A DNA stretch of 42,543 nt from Pelobacter sp. UBA6093. GTDB taxonomy: Bacteria; Desulfobacterota; Desulfuromonadia; Desulfuromonadales; Syntrophotaleaceae. Shown one piece after another: positions 14,035 through 22,136 of this stretch. The position numbers were made by a program, and so were the translations under genes. The stretch spans positions 64,565-107,107 of the forward strand of contig DIWZ01000026.1 in assembly GCA_002435955.1 (NCBI GenBank). Direction: 5' to 3'. Every line of letters begins with the position of its first letter. Within the stretch, counting starts at the first letter, position 1. Below the pieces are notes generated by a model that was given only the letters and a program-made list of their open reading frames with translations, was not told where the DNA came from and made no database searches.

Positions 14035-15402
14035 TTATTTTTTCGCTTCGATTCCGTACGACTTTATTTTGCGATGCAGGTTGGAGCGTTCCATTTCGAT
14101 GGCTTCGGCGGTGCGTGAGATGTTCCCTTCGTTTTCCTGCAGTTTTTGCAGAATGAATTCCCTTTCGAAATCCTCTCGGGCCTGTTTCAGGCTCACCCCT
14201 TCACCGGGCAAATAGGCCCTGCCCCCCGGACCGCGATCCCCTCCTCTTTGAATGCTGGTGGGAAGGTCTGCAAAGGCGATAGTCTGATGCGGACTCATGA
14301 TAACCAGGCGTTCAACAATGTTTTTCAGCTCCCGCACATTCCCTGGCCAGTTGTAAGCCATCATCGCTTCGATCGCATCCTGTTCGAGGATTTTGGTGTC
14401 CCTGCTTTCCTTGCTGCAGAAATATGAAAGAAAGTGTTTTGCGAGCAAGGGGATGTCTTCGCGACGTTCCCGGAGCGGGGGGACATGAAAAGGCAGCACA
14501 TTGAGGCGGTAATAGAGATCCTGACGGAAATTGCCTTCCTGAATTTCCTCCTCCAGATCCTTGTTGGTTGCTGCAATAACGCGCACATCGACTTCAATGG
14601 TACGATTCCCGCCAACCCGCTCAAATTTACGTTCTTGCAAAATGCGAAGAATCTTGGCCTGAGTCTTGAGGCTCATGTCGCCGATCTCGTCCAGAAACAG
14701 ACTGCCTTCGTGGGCTTGGTCGAACTTGCCCTTGCGTTGGGCGGTAGCACCGGTAAAGGCGCCTTTTTCATGGCCGAATAGCTCCGATTCAATCAGCTCT
14801 TCGGGGATCGCGGCACAGTTGACTTCGATAAAAGGTTTGTCACTACGTCTTGAATAATGGTGAATGGCTCTTGCCACCAGTTCCTTCCCTGTGCCGTTTT
14901 CGCCGGTAATGAGAACCCACCCGGAGGTTGGAGCGGCAATGGCAATCTGTTCTTTGAGGCTCTGAATGGACGCGCTGCTGCCGACCATTTCGTATTCCCT
15001 GGCTATACGCGCTTTTAATGAACGATTTTCCTCCACCAGGCGGTTTACTTTAAGTGCATTTTCGATAGAAATCAGTACTTTTTCCAAGGAGAGCGGTTTT
15101 TCGATAAAGTCGTAGGCGCCGAGCTTGGTGGCCTTGACAGCTGTTTCGATGGTACCGTGGCCGCTCATCATGACGACCAGCTGTTCCTGATGATTTTCCC
15201 GGATACGGCGCAGGGTTTCGAGCCCATCGATGCCTGGGAGCCAGATATCGAGCAACACCAGATCCGGGTTTTCCTCGGCAAGCATGGCCAGGGCTTCCTC
15301 CCCGGTTTCGGCGACCAGGGTGCGAAAACCCTCATCCTGCAGGATGCCGTCGAGACTCTCCCGGATGCTTTGTTCATCATCTACGATCAGAATGGTTTTC
15401 AT
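14035..15402 (-). CDS. ntrX: Sigma-54-dependent response regulator NtrX
   Basis: A 455-residue NtrC-family activator. Receiver domain 1-120 with D8/D9, phospho-acceptor D52 and K102. AAA+ domain about 140-375 with Walker A GENGTGKE (167-174) and an intact sigma-54-contacting GAFTGA (214-219). C-terminal Fis-type helix-turn-helix (NISRTAEAIEMERSNLHRKIKSYGI). The ISRTAEAIEMERSNLHRKIK recognition region and the NtrY partner immediately upstream favour NtrX over NtrC. Only six bases separate it from ntrY. In other proteobacteria NtrYX links nitrogen or redox state to envelope and nitrogen genes; the regulon here is unknown, but lpxC lies next in line. Confidence 0.93.
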   Translation of the reverse strand: MKTILIVDDEQSIRESLDGILQDEGFRTLVAETGEEALAMLAEENPDLVLLDIWLPGIDGLETLRRIRENHQEQLVVMMSGHGTIETAVKATKLGAYDFIEKPLSLEKVLISIENALKVNRLVEENRSLKARIAREYEMVGSSASIQSLKEQIAIAAPTSGWVLITGENGTGKELVARAIHHYSRRSDKPFIEVNCAAIPEELIESELFGHEKGAFTGATAQRKGKFDQAHEGSLFLDEIGDMSLKTQAKILRILQERKFERVGGNRTIEVDVRVIAATNKDLEEEIQEGNFRQDLYYRLNVLPFHVPPLRERREDIPLLAKHFLSYFCSKESRDTKILEQDAIEAMMAYNWPGNVRELKNIVERLVIMSPHQTIAFADLPTSIQRGGDRGPGGRAYLPGEGVSLKQAREDFEREFILQKLQENEGNISRTAEAIEMERSNLHRKIKSYGIEAKK

Positions 15403-15408
15403 GTATGG

Positions 15409-17679
15409 TTATTCCTTTGCCAGGTGCTGATTTTCTTTTTGGCCGCCGCCGGTAACCGGCAGCTCGATAATGAACTTGGTTCCTTTGGGCTGGTTGTCTT
15501 TAACCCTTACATACCCGTTATGATCGGCGATGATGGTTGCTACGATGGCAAGGCCCAGGCCGGTTCCTGACTTTTTGGTAGAAAAATAAGGTTCAAACAA
15601 ACGTGGTTTGTCCTCTGTCGGGATTCCGCAGCCGTCATCGGCGATGATGATGCTGGCCATCTGCATATCTTTGTTGTAGTGCGTTTCCAGCGAAATCCGG
15701 CCCTGGTCGCAAACCGCGCTTACGGCATTTTCCAACATGTTGATGATGGATCGCTTGATCTGGTCCCTGTCGAGATTAAAGACGGGAATATCCACATCAG
15801 GACGAAAAGAAAAAGCGATATGTCGATGCGCTGCCTGGTAAAGAATCAGTGCTTCGCCGATGATATCGTTGAGGTTGTTGGGCGCCGGGTTGGCCGAGGG
15901 CATTTTGGCGAAGTTGGAAAACTCGTCAACCAGGATTTTCAGCTCATCTACCTGCTTGATAATCATGTCGGTACAGTCGTCAAACACCTTGTCATCTTCG
16001 GGAAACCGGTCAAGATAGCGGCGCCGCAGGCGCTGGGCCGACAAGCGGATCGGCGTCAGGGGGTTTTTGATTTCATGGGCGATACGCCGGGCGACTTCCC
16101 GCCATGCAGCCATGCGCTGGGCCTTGATCAGGTGGGTCAAATCATCGAACACGACTACCGTGCCCATGAATTCGTCATTTTCATCGCGTAGCGTGGTGAG
16201 GTTGATCATCAGGGTCAGCTTGTTGTCTTCGAGAGGGATGGTGACCTGTTTGTGGATCGAGTCTTTGCCCGATTTGGCCAATTCACGCAGTAATTCGTTG
16301 ATGATGGCCAGATGCTCCGCCTTGAGGACCTGGCGGAAATGGCGGCCCAGCACTTTGCCGGTCATGATTTTTAAAAGTTTTTCAGCCGACTTGTTGATGG
16401 TGGTCAGGTGTCCTTGGCGATCCACGGAGATGATGCCGGCGGTGACGTTTTTCAGTACGATTTCCATGTAGCGGCGGCGTTGGTCCAACTCCTGATTGGA
16501 AGCTCGCAAGTGACGATTGGCGTCGTTGATGCCAGCCTGGCTTTTGCGCAGATCTGCGGTCATCTTGTTGAAGGCTTCGACCAGCAGGGCAATTTCATCG
16601 TCGCTTTGAGGAGTGATGTGAACCGTCAAGTCGCCGCCAGCGACCCTTTTTGTCGCCGAAACCAGTTCCTGAATAGGCCCGGTGATCGATCGGGCAAGGT
16701 AGAATCCGAACCAGGTAGCAAGAAAAATGATCGCCAGAGCGATGATCAGCAGGACCTGAATATAGCCTTTTTGAATGCGATCCTTGAGCAGCTTGGTGGT
16801 TTTGTATTGTTCGAAGGACGAAGAAATTTCCTTCATCTTGTTGACCAGGGAATACGGGACGTAATAGTTGACCACGACCACGCCGACCACGTCATCGGGA
16901 TTCCAGTTGGAAAAAACCGGTACGATACCGCGGATCAAATCGGCCTTGCCGATAGAGGTTATGCGGGTAAAACGGTTGCCCTGTAAGGCCTCTCGTATCG
17001 TATCACTGCCAGGGTCGGTGAATTCCGCGCTGGGCACCAGAGGGTTGGAGGCACGCACCAGTTCTTCGTAAGTGGAGGAGAAGACCTCCACCACGCCGAG
17101 GTTATACTCCTGTTGCTTATCCTGAATAAGCTGTTTGAGTTGCGGTAAATTATTTTCGTTGAGCAGTTTCTGGTCCTTGATGAACCGTGCCAGCTGGTCG
17201 CCATAATACAGGGCATTGGCCTCGGAGTTTTTATAGTACGTTTGCGCCACCTCCAGCGATTCGTGCAGGGACGTCTCGATCTGCACGTTGAACCAGCTTT
17301 CGATGGAGTTGGAAATAAAACCGGCCGCTACGAAGAACAGCAGCAGGGTGGGTATGAGCGAGAGCGAAACGAAGGCAACCACCAGGCGAGAGCGTAGTCG
17401 CGCGCCGGGCACATCCCTGCGGCGTTCCAGGATAAGTTTGAAGACGTTGCGAAACACCAGAAACAGGGCCAGAATGATCAACAGGATATTCAGGTTGATC
17501 AACGCCAGGACCAGCAGGCTTTTGGCCACAGGGACCTGAGAAGAAAACTCGTAGAGTTGCGTCTCGAATTTGGAAAAGACTACCACCAACGCCGTGATAA
17601 GGGCGACGAGCAGCCATTCCCGCCGACGTTTACGAGTTTCCCGGGTGTTTCGTTCTGGATCGTAGGGTATTTGGGTCAT
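15409..17679 (-). CDS. ntrY: Membrane sensor histidine kinase NtrY
   Basis: About 756 residues from ATG 17679 (MTQIPYDP); a TTG at 17697 would add six residues. In that longer numbering: transmembrane helices at about 28-45, 60-83 and 105-132, a periplasmic region of about 180 residues, a fourth helix at about 312-335, HAMP 335-388, PAS 412-520, and HisKA with H541 in RRIAHEIKNPLTPIRLSAQRLRRRY. The ATPase domain ends with DDGCGIP and GTGLGLAIV. This helix count and domain order are those of NtrY. It is coupled to ntrX (six-base gap). An intrinsic terminator from lpxC lies just upstream, so ntrYX has its own promoter in the short space before 17679 or depends on read-through. Confidence 0.93.
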   Translation of the reverse strand: MTQIPYDPERNTRETRKRRREWLLVALITALVVVFSKFETQLYEFSSQVPVAKSLLVLALINLNILLIILALFLVFRNVFKLILERRRDVPGARLRSRLVVAFVSLSLIPTLLLFFVAAGFISNSIESWFNVQIETSLHESLEVAQTYYKNSEANALYYGDQLARFIKDQKLLNENNLPQLKQLIQDKQQEYNLGVVEVFSSTYEELVRASNPLVPSAEFTDPGSDTIREALQGNRFTRITSIGKADLIRGIVPVFSNWNPDDVVGVVVVNYYVPYSLVNKMKEISSSFEQYKTTKLLKDRIQKGYIQVLLIIALAIIFLATWFGFYLARSITGPIQELVSATKRVAGGDLTVHITPQSDDEIALLVEAFNKMTADLRKSQAGINDANRHLRASNQELDQRRRYMEIVLKNVTAGIISVDRQGHLTTINKSAEKLLKIMTGKVLGRHFRQVLKAEHLAIINELLRELAKSGKDSIHKQVTIPLEDNKLTLMINLTTLRDENDEFMGTVVVFDDLTHLIKAQRMAAWREVARRIAHEIKNPLTPIRLSAQRLRRRYLDRFPEDDKVFDDCTDMIIKQVDELKILVDEFSNFAKMPSANPAPNNLNDIIGEALILYQAAHRHIAFSFRPDVDIPVFNLDRDQIKRSIINMLENAVSAVCDQGRISLETHYNKDMQMASIIIADDGCGIPTEDKPRLFEPYFSTKKSGTGLGLAIVATIIADHNGYVRVKDNQPKGTKFIIELPVTGGGQKENQHLAKE

Positions 17680-17762
17680 GCGTGAACTCGCTGCCAAGGG
17701 GGAATTAAGTATTTGATTTTAGGCCAAAACCGCTACTGTTTGCAACCATGGGATCGTTCGGC

Positions 17763-17792
17763 AAAAAAAAAGCAGCCGATTTCGGCTGCTTT
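17763..17792 (-). terminator. Intrinsic terminator of lpxC
   Basis: On the minus strand the stem AAAGCAGCCGA / TCGGCTGCTTT (17792 to 17769) has a very short loop and is followed by a run of T (complement of A at 17763-17770). It separates lpxC from ntrYX. Confidence 0.85.
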
Positions 17793-17832
17793 GAGTTGAT
17801 TCGGATGTTATTTGTGGAATGGGTATAAGATT

Positions 17833-18762
17833 TCAGGCTTCGGAAGCGCTTGCCATCGCCATTGCAGCACGGCCGGTGATGGCCAGGCTGCCATGGGGAA
17901 GGCTTTCACCAGATTCGACCAACTGCCAGCAGGCGGGGTTGGCGAGAATCTTTTCAACCATCTGATGGTTGATATCGTGGCCGGCCTTGTAGGCTTTGAC
18001 ATGGCCAAGGACCGGGTATCCCAGCAGGCTGAAGTCCCCCACCGCGTCCAGAATTTTATGCCGTACACATTCGTCCTCGAAACGCACTCCGCCGGGGTTG
18101 AGAATACCATCTTCGCCGATGACCACGGCATTGTCCAGGGAGCCACCGAGTGCAAGGCCATTGGCCTTGAGATATTCGACTTCGTGTAAAAACCCGAAAG
18201 TGCGTGCCGGGGCAATATCTCTTCGGAACGACTCGCTGGTGACCTTGATGGCGCGGTGCTGCAGGCCGATGCAGGGGTGATCGAAGGCAATGTCGAAGGT
18301 GATGCGAAAAAACCGCGACGGAATGATGCTGACACGCTTTTCACCATCGACCAGGGTAATCGGCTTGCGGATGGCCAGGTATTTGCGGCGTCTCTCCAGC
18401 GTCTGATTGCCGGTTTGTTGCAGCAGCGTGACAAAAGGAGCAGCGCTACCGTCCATAACAGGGACTTCCGGACCATCGATATCAACATGCAGATTGTCGA
18501 TGCCGCAAGCCGATAAGGCAGCCATAAGGTGTTCAATGGTCGAAACGCTTACACCCTCTTTGCCGATGACCGTCGCCAGACGCGTATCGACCACGTTGGC
18601 GGAGATGGCGGGTATGGAAATCCGACGCTCACCATCCATACGGTGAAAGATGATGCCGGTATCAGCAACGGCCGGCCGCAGTGTCATGGTGATCAGGCGG
18701 CCGGTGTGCAGGCCAATGCCGGAAACTGTCAGAGCGCGTTTGATGGTCGATTGGTTTATCAT
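17833..18762 (-). CDS. lpxC: UDP-3-O-acyl-N-acetylglucosamine deacetylase
   Basis: The committed step of lipid A synthesis: a zinc amidase in the cytoplasm. 309 residues from ATG 18762 (MINQSTIKRA), where AAGGA lies at good spacing; the longer frame is not needed. The first zinc histidine is H78 in TIEHLMAAL. The second zinc pair and the catalytic residues lie in the C-terminal half (HKILDAVGDFSLLG and the later GHDINHQ). The length equals the E. coli enzyme. It is transcribed alone with a terminator behind it. Its presence shows an LPS-bearing outer membrane. Confidence 0.96.
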   Translation of the reverse strand: MINQSTIKRALTVSGIGLHTGRLITMTLRPAVADTGIIFHRMDGERRISIPAISANVVDTRLATVIGKEGVSVSTIEHLMAALSACGIDNLHVDIDGPEVPVMDGSAAPFVTLLQQTGNQTLERRRKYLAIRKPITLVDGEKRVSIIPSRFFRITFDIAFDHPCIGLQHRAIKVTSESFRRDIAPARTFGFLHEVEYLKANGLALGGSLDNAVVIGEDGILNPGGVRFEDECVRHKILDAVGDFSLLGYPVLGHVKAYKAGHDINHQMVEKILANPACWQLVESGESLPHGSLAITGRAAMAMASASEA

Positions 18763-18919
18763 GAAACGTCCTTTTATGTATGAGGGCGGATATGTTTGGT
18801 TTCTCAATAGGAATGCAAGGGGTGTGCCGATTTGTTAGAGTTGCGTAAGTGCTTGATATTGAAGGGGTGGTAAAGGTTTTTGCTAGCGGGGAAGGTGGTG
18901 TAAACGTGGTTGATAATAC

Positions 18920-18943
18920 CACTGTGGCATTGTGGCCACAGTG
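18920..18943 (-). terminator. Hairpin immediately after the UbiB-family gene
   Basis: Perfect 9-bp stem CACTGTGGC (18920-18928) / GCCACAGTG (18935-18943) starts at the base next to the stop codon of the minus-strand gene. It is followed on that strand only by GTATTATC, so it is a weak terminator or a 3'-end stabiliser. The remaining 150 bases to the lpxC start show nothing else. Confidence 0.45.
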
Positions 18944-20635
18944 CTACAGTCGCCCGGAGCGTAATATGGCTATCGCCAGCCACAGGCCCAACACGGCGGC
19001 AATAATGTACCCAAGGATGCCCAGGACGGGGAATTCCATCACCAACGGTCCTTTGTCGACCTGCATGATGAGTGATGATCCGACGATCAGAGCACTGATC
19101 AACAGGCTGAACGACAACCGATTGCTCGATTTGTCCAGATCGGTGATCAGTTCGTTGAGTCCACGATGTTCGAGGTTGATTTTAAAGCGGTTGCGACTTA
19201 TCTGCAGCAACAGCGTGCGCAAATCTCGTGGCAATTGGCGCAGCAGGATCCGGTATTCTTCCATCACGCTCTTCAAGTCTTTAGCCAGATAGGTTGGAGT
19301 CAGGCGTTCCCGAGCCAATCGGTCCATGAAAGGTTTGAGATGATGAACCATATTGAAGTCGGGATCCAGTTGCCGGCCAATGCCCTCCATGGTGATCAGG
19401 GCCCGGGACAATAGCAGCAAGTCCGGGGGGACGCTGATACGAAACTGGACGAAGATGTTGATGAGGTCGGTGAGCAGGCGACCGGTATTGACTTCCTGCA
19501 GCGGTACCTCATAGTAATCATCGATAAAATCGGATACCACCTTTTTCAGATTCGCGAACACCGGATCTTCCTCCCGCTCGCCCGATTCAAGCAGCATGCG
19601 GGTCACTTTTTCAACGTCACGCTCCAGGATGCCGATGAGCAGATCGACCAGTTGATATTTAAGAATGCGATCAAGCCGCCCCACCATCCCGTAATCGAGG
19701 AAGCATACAACTGGGCCGGGCAAGATGAAAATATTACCCGGATGAGGGTCGCCGTGAAACAGGCCGTGAACCAGGACTTGTTTGAGAAGCGCATTTGCAC
19801 CATGACGCGCAATGGTTGCCAGATCGTATCCGGCAATACGCAGTTTTTCAAAATCGCTTACTTTGATTCCTTCGATAAACTCCATGGTCAGTACGGTCTC
19901 GCCGCACAAATCCCGGTATAGATGCGGGACATGAAAGGTTGAATCGCCGACAAAATTGGCGGCAAACCGTTCAATGGTATGTCCTTCGCGGGTAAAATTG
20001 AGCTCGCGCTGAATGCTGCGGCGGAATTCCTTGACCAGGGCAACGGGGTTATAGAATTGAAGGGCAGGGATGTGATGCTCGGCCAGGGATGCCAGACTCA
20101 TGAGAATGTCGAGGTCGGTGGCAATGATGCGTTCAATATCGGGCCGCCGGATCTTGACAGCGACCTTCATCCCATCGGGAAGGTCGGCTTTGTGCACCTG
20201 AGCAATGGATGCGGCCGCCAGGGGGATCTGGTCGAAGTGAGAAAACAATTCGGTGAGGGGCGCTCCAAGTTCCCGCTCGACCTGTTGAAGGACCTGTTCG
20301 AATGGAAACGGGGGCAGGTCATCCTGCAGGCGGCTGAACTCATCAATGTATTCCGAAGGCAGAAGGTCTGGTCGGGTGGATAGTAGTTGCCCTAATTTGA
20401 TGAAGGTCGGACCCAGTTCTTCCATGGCCAGTCGCAGTCGCAACGCCGGTGTCTGTCGCCTTGCTGCCCGGGCCTGCGGTCCTCGGGTGAAGATCTGACG
20501 GCTGCGTTGCAGTACGAATCGGACTTGCAACTGGTCCAATACCTGTCCGAACCCGTACTTGAACAATGTACCCAGAATCTGTCGATAGCGACGCAAGGAG
20601 CGGATATTGCGGTTGAGGCGGCGGAGATTCAACAT
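18944..20635 (-). CDS. ubiB: UbiB/ABC1 (AarF) atypical kinase, membrane-bound
   Basis: A 563-residue protein kinase-like ATPase of the UbiB/COQ8 family. Visible are the family-specific KxGQ motif (KLGQ at 80-83, in LGPTFIKLGQLLSTRPDLLP), the Ala-rich loop AAASIAQVHKA replacing a glycine loop, the catalytic HGLFHGDPHPGN and the metal-binding DYG (LDYGMVG). Two C-terminal helices (about 505-525 and 535-560) anchor it in the membrane. The family supports quinone (or other isoprenoid lipid) synthesis; an organism of this type would use menaquinone, so the precise role is uncertain. Its start overlaps the end of the phasin-like gene, implying coupling. Confidence 0.9.
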   Translation of the reverse strand: MLNLRRLNRNIRSLRRYRQILGTLFKYGFGQVLDQLQVRFVLQRSRQIFTRGPQARAARRQTPALRLRLAMEELGPTFIKLGQLLSTRPDLLPSEYIDEFSRLQDDLPPFPFEQVLQQVERELGAPLTELFSHFDQIPLAAASIAQVHKADLPDGMKVAVKIRRPDIERIIATDLDILMSLASLAEHHIPALQFYNPVALVKEFRRSIQRELNFTREGHTIERFAANFVGDSTFHVPHLYRDLCGETVLTMEFIEGIKVSDFEKLRIAGYDLATIARHGANALLKQVLVHGLFHGDPHPGNIFILPGPVVCFLDYGMVGRLDRILKYQLVDLLIGILERDVEKVTRMLLESGEREEDPVFANLKKVVSDFIDDYYEVPLQEVNTGRLLTDLINIFVQFRISVPPDLLLLSRALITMEGIGRQLDPDFNMVHHLKPFMDRLARERLTPTYLAKDLKSVMEEYRILLRQLPRDLRTLLLQISRNRFKINLEHRGLNELITDLDKSSNRLSFSLLISALIVGSSLIMQVDKGPLVMEFPVLGILGYIIAAVLGLWLAIAILRSGRL

Positions 20636-20964
20636 GCGGAGGGGCTGTCATTTTTTTCCGCTCGCCGCAATTTGCCGAGTTCCTTCTCCAGATGCTGGAT
20701 TTTTTTTACTAATCGATTCAGTTCCTCCTTGTTGACCAGTCCTATGTCGGCACAGGCCCGGCGCACTTCTTCGCGGGCGATTTCCTCAAGTTTGCGCTGG
20801 TTGCTTCTTGCCGTATCTGTAAGCAGCTTGAGCAGTTCCTGCCCCTTTTCTTCGCCCAGGTTAAGCTTTCGCTTCAGTTCGGCAGCCAGTTCTTCCGCTT
20901 TTTGCTGGGTCAGGGCCAGAGCGCCAAGTCCGGTCAGCAGCGATTTTTCAATAAGGTCGATCAT
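20629..20964 (-). CDS. Phasin-like coiled-coil protein
   Basis: The 111-residue product is largely helical: a hydrophobic-amphipathic N-terminus (LIEKSLLTGLGALALTQQKA), then a charged heptad-rich region. The pattern matches short phasin/PhaF-like proteins, which coat polyhydroxyalkanoate or lipid surfaces. No PHA synthase is in the window, so a granule role is unproven. It overlaps the start of the UbiB-family gene by seven bases, and a similar pairing is, as I recall, common in relatives. AGGGGG of the ribosome site precedes ATG 20964. Confidence 0.75.
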   Translation of the reverse strand: MIDLIEKSLLTGLGALALTQQKAEELAAELKRKLNLGEEKGQELLKLLTDTARSNQRKLEEIAREEVRRACADIGLVNKEELNRLVKKIQHLEKELGKLRRAEKNDSPSAC

Positions 20965-21032
20965 CTTTTAGACCCCCTTCGTTTTATTCATTGGAAATAC
21001 TGAAATTTTAACACAAGGGTCAGCCGGTGCAA

Positions 21033-21977
21033 TCATGCATCGCGTAGCGCGCGCAGTTGCGGAAGCGCCAATCGGGCGGCTTTCTCTCCAGCGGCGATGG
21101 CCTCAACAGCCCTGTGGAACTCAAGCATGGTCAGATCCTTAAAGTCGGGTCGGATCAAAACGTCCACATGGTTGCGCTCCATTTGCAAGGCGTTGATGCG
21201 GTTTTCCATGATGGCTACGCTACGGGAGCAGATACTGAAAATATTGGGGGGTTTGCGATTGCGCTGGTGGGTTTCTTCTTCGACCGGCGGTTCCGGCCGC
21301 CAGATATCCCTCAGCAGGTTTTCAATGTTGGCCGCGGTAAAAAAATGGCGCAGCCGGGATGGCTTTGCTGACGGTATATCCTTGGGAGGGAAAAACGCTT
21401 CGGTGCTCAGTTTTTCAACCCGCGGGATGGTACATACGCCGATGACCTTTGCCGCGCCCATCTGATAAGCCACGTCCAGAGGCACCGGGTTTATCAGCCC
21501 CCCGTCGACCAGGAAGCGTTCCCCGTAGGGAACGGGGGTGAAAATCCCCGGAAAAGCAATGGCGGCCCGCAGGCCTTCCAGCAGGTTCCCCTTGCGAATG
21601 ATCAGAGCTTCGCCGGTTTGGACATCGGTTGCGGTGATCGCCAGTGGAATGCGCAGTTCCTCAAAGGTAGCAACGGGTAACAGTTCCTGCAGAAAGATGG
21701 CAACGCGCTTGCCATCCATCAACCCCGAGGTCGGCAAGGTCGGATCGATAAGGCGCGCCAAGGCCCGCCAGTCCAGCTCGCGCATGACCGTCTCCATGCG
21801 ATGCACGGAGACGCCCGCAGCGTAAAGAGCCCCCAATGCCGCACCGATGGAGGTACCGGCAATCAGGTCCACGGGGATACCTTCCTCTTCCAGCACCTTG
21901 AGGACCCCGATATGGGCAAGGCCGCGTGCTGCGCCACCACCCAGGGCCAACGCTATTTGAGGTCGCATTTCAGACAT
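21033..21977 (-). CDS. Patatin-like phospholipase (RssA/NTE family)
   Basis: About 314 residues from ATG 21977 (MSEMRPQIALALGGG); the frame is open to 22052, but the family normally starts just before the oxyanion loop. Oxyanion loop GGGAARG (13-19), nucleophile S43 in GTSIG, and the dyad aspartate D158 in VDGG are all present, so it should be an active acyl hydrolase on phospholipids or lysophospholipids. No signal peptide is seen. A GAGG lies close upstream of the start. It is followed on the same strand by the phasin-like and UbiB genes with a gap of about 70 bases, so a lipid-related unit is possible. Confidence 0.88.
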   Translation of the reverse strand: MSEMRPQIALALGGGAARGLAHIGVLKVLEEEGIPVDLIAGTSIGAALGALYAAGVSVHRMETVMRELDWRALARLIDPTLPTSGLMDGKRVAIFLQELLPVATFEELRIPLAITATDVQTGEALIIRKGNLLEGLRAAIAFPGIFTPVPYGERFLVDGGLINPVPLDVAYQMGAAKVIGVCTIPRVEKLSTEAFFPPKDIPSAKPSRLRHFFTAANIENLLRDIWRPEPPVEEETHQRNRKPPNIFSICSRSVAIMENRINALQMERNHVDVLIRPDFKDLTMLEFHRAVEAIAAGEKAARLALPQLRALRDA

Positions 21978-22136
21978 ACACCTCTTGGGAGGGGGATCCC
22001 GCGCGAAGCGGGAGCCAGGATGATCTGCCGAAAGTTCCGATGATTCTTGCATGCATGTCAGGTTTTAGCTGGAGCGCATGCTGAAAGGTTATCTCAGACG
22101 ACCTGGCGTGGCAAGAGGCGCCTGCCGCGGATAGGC

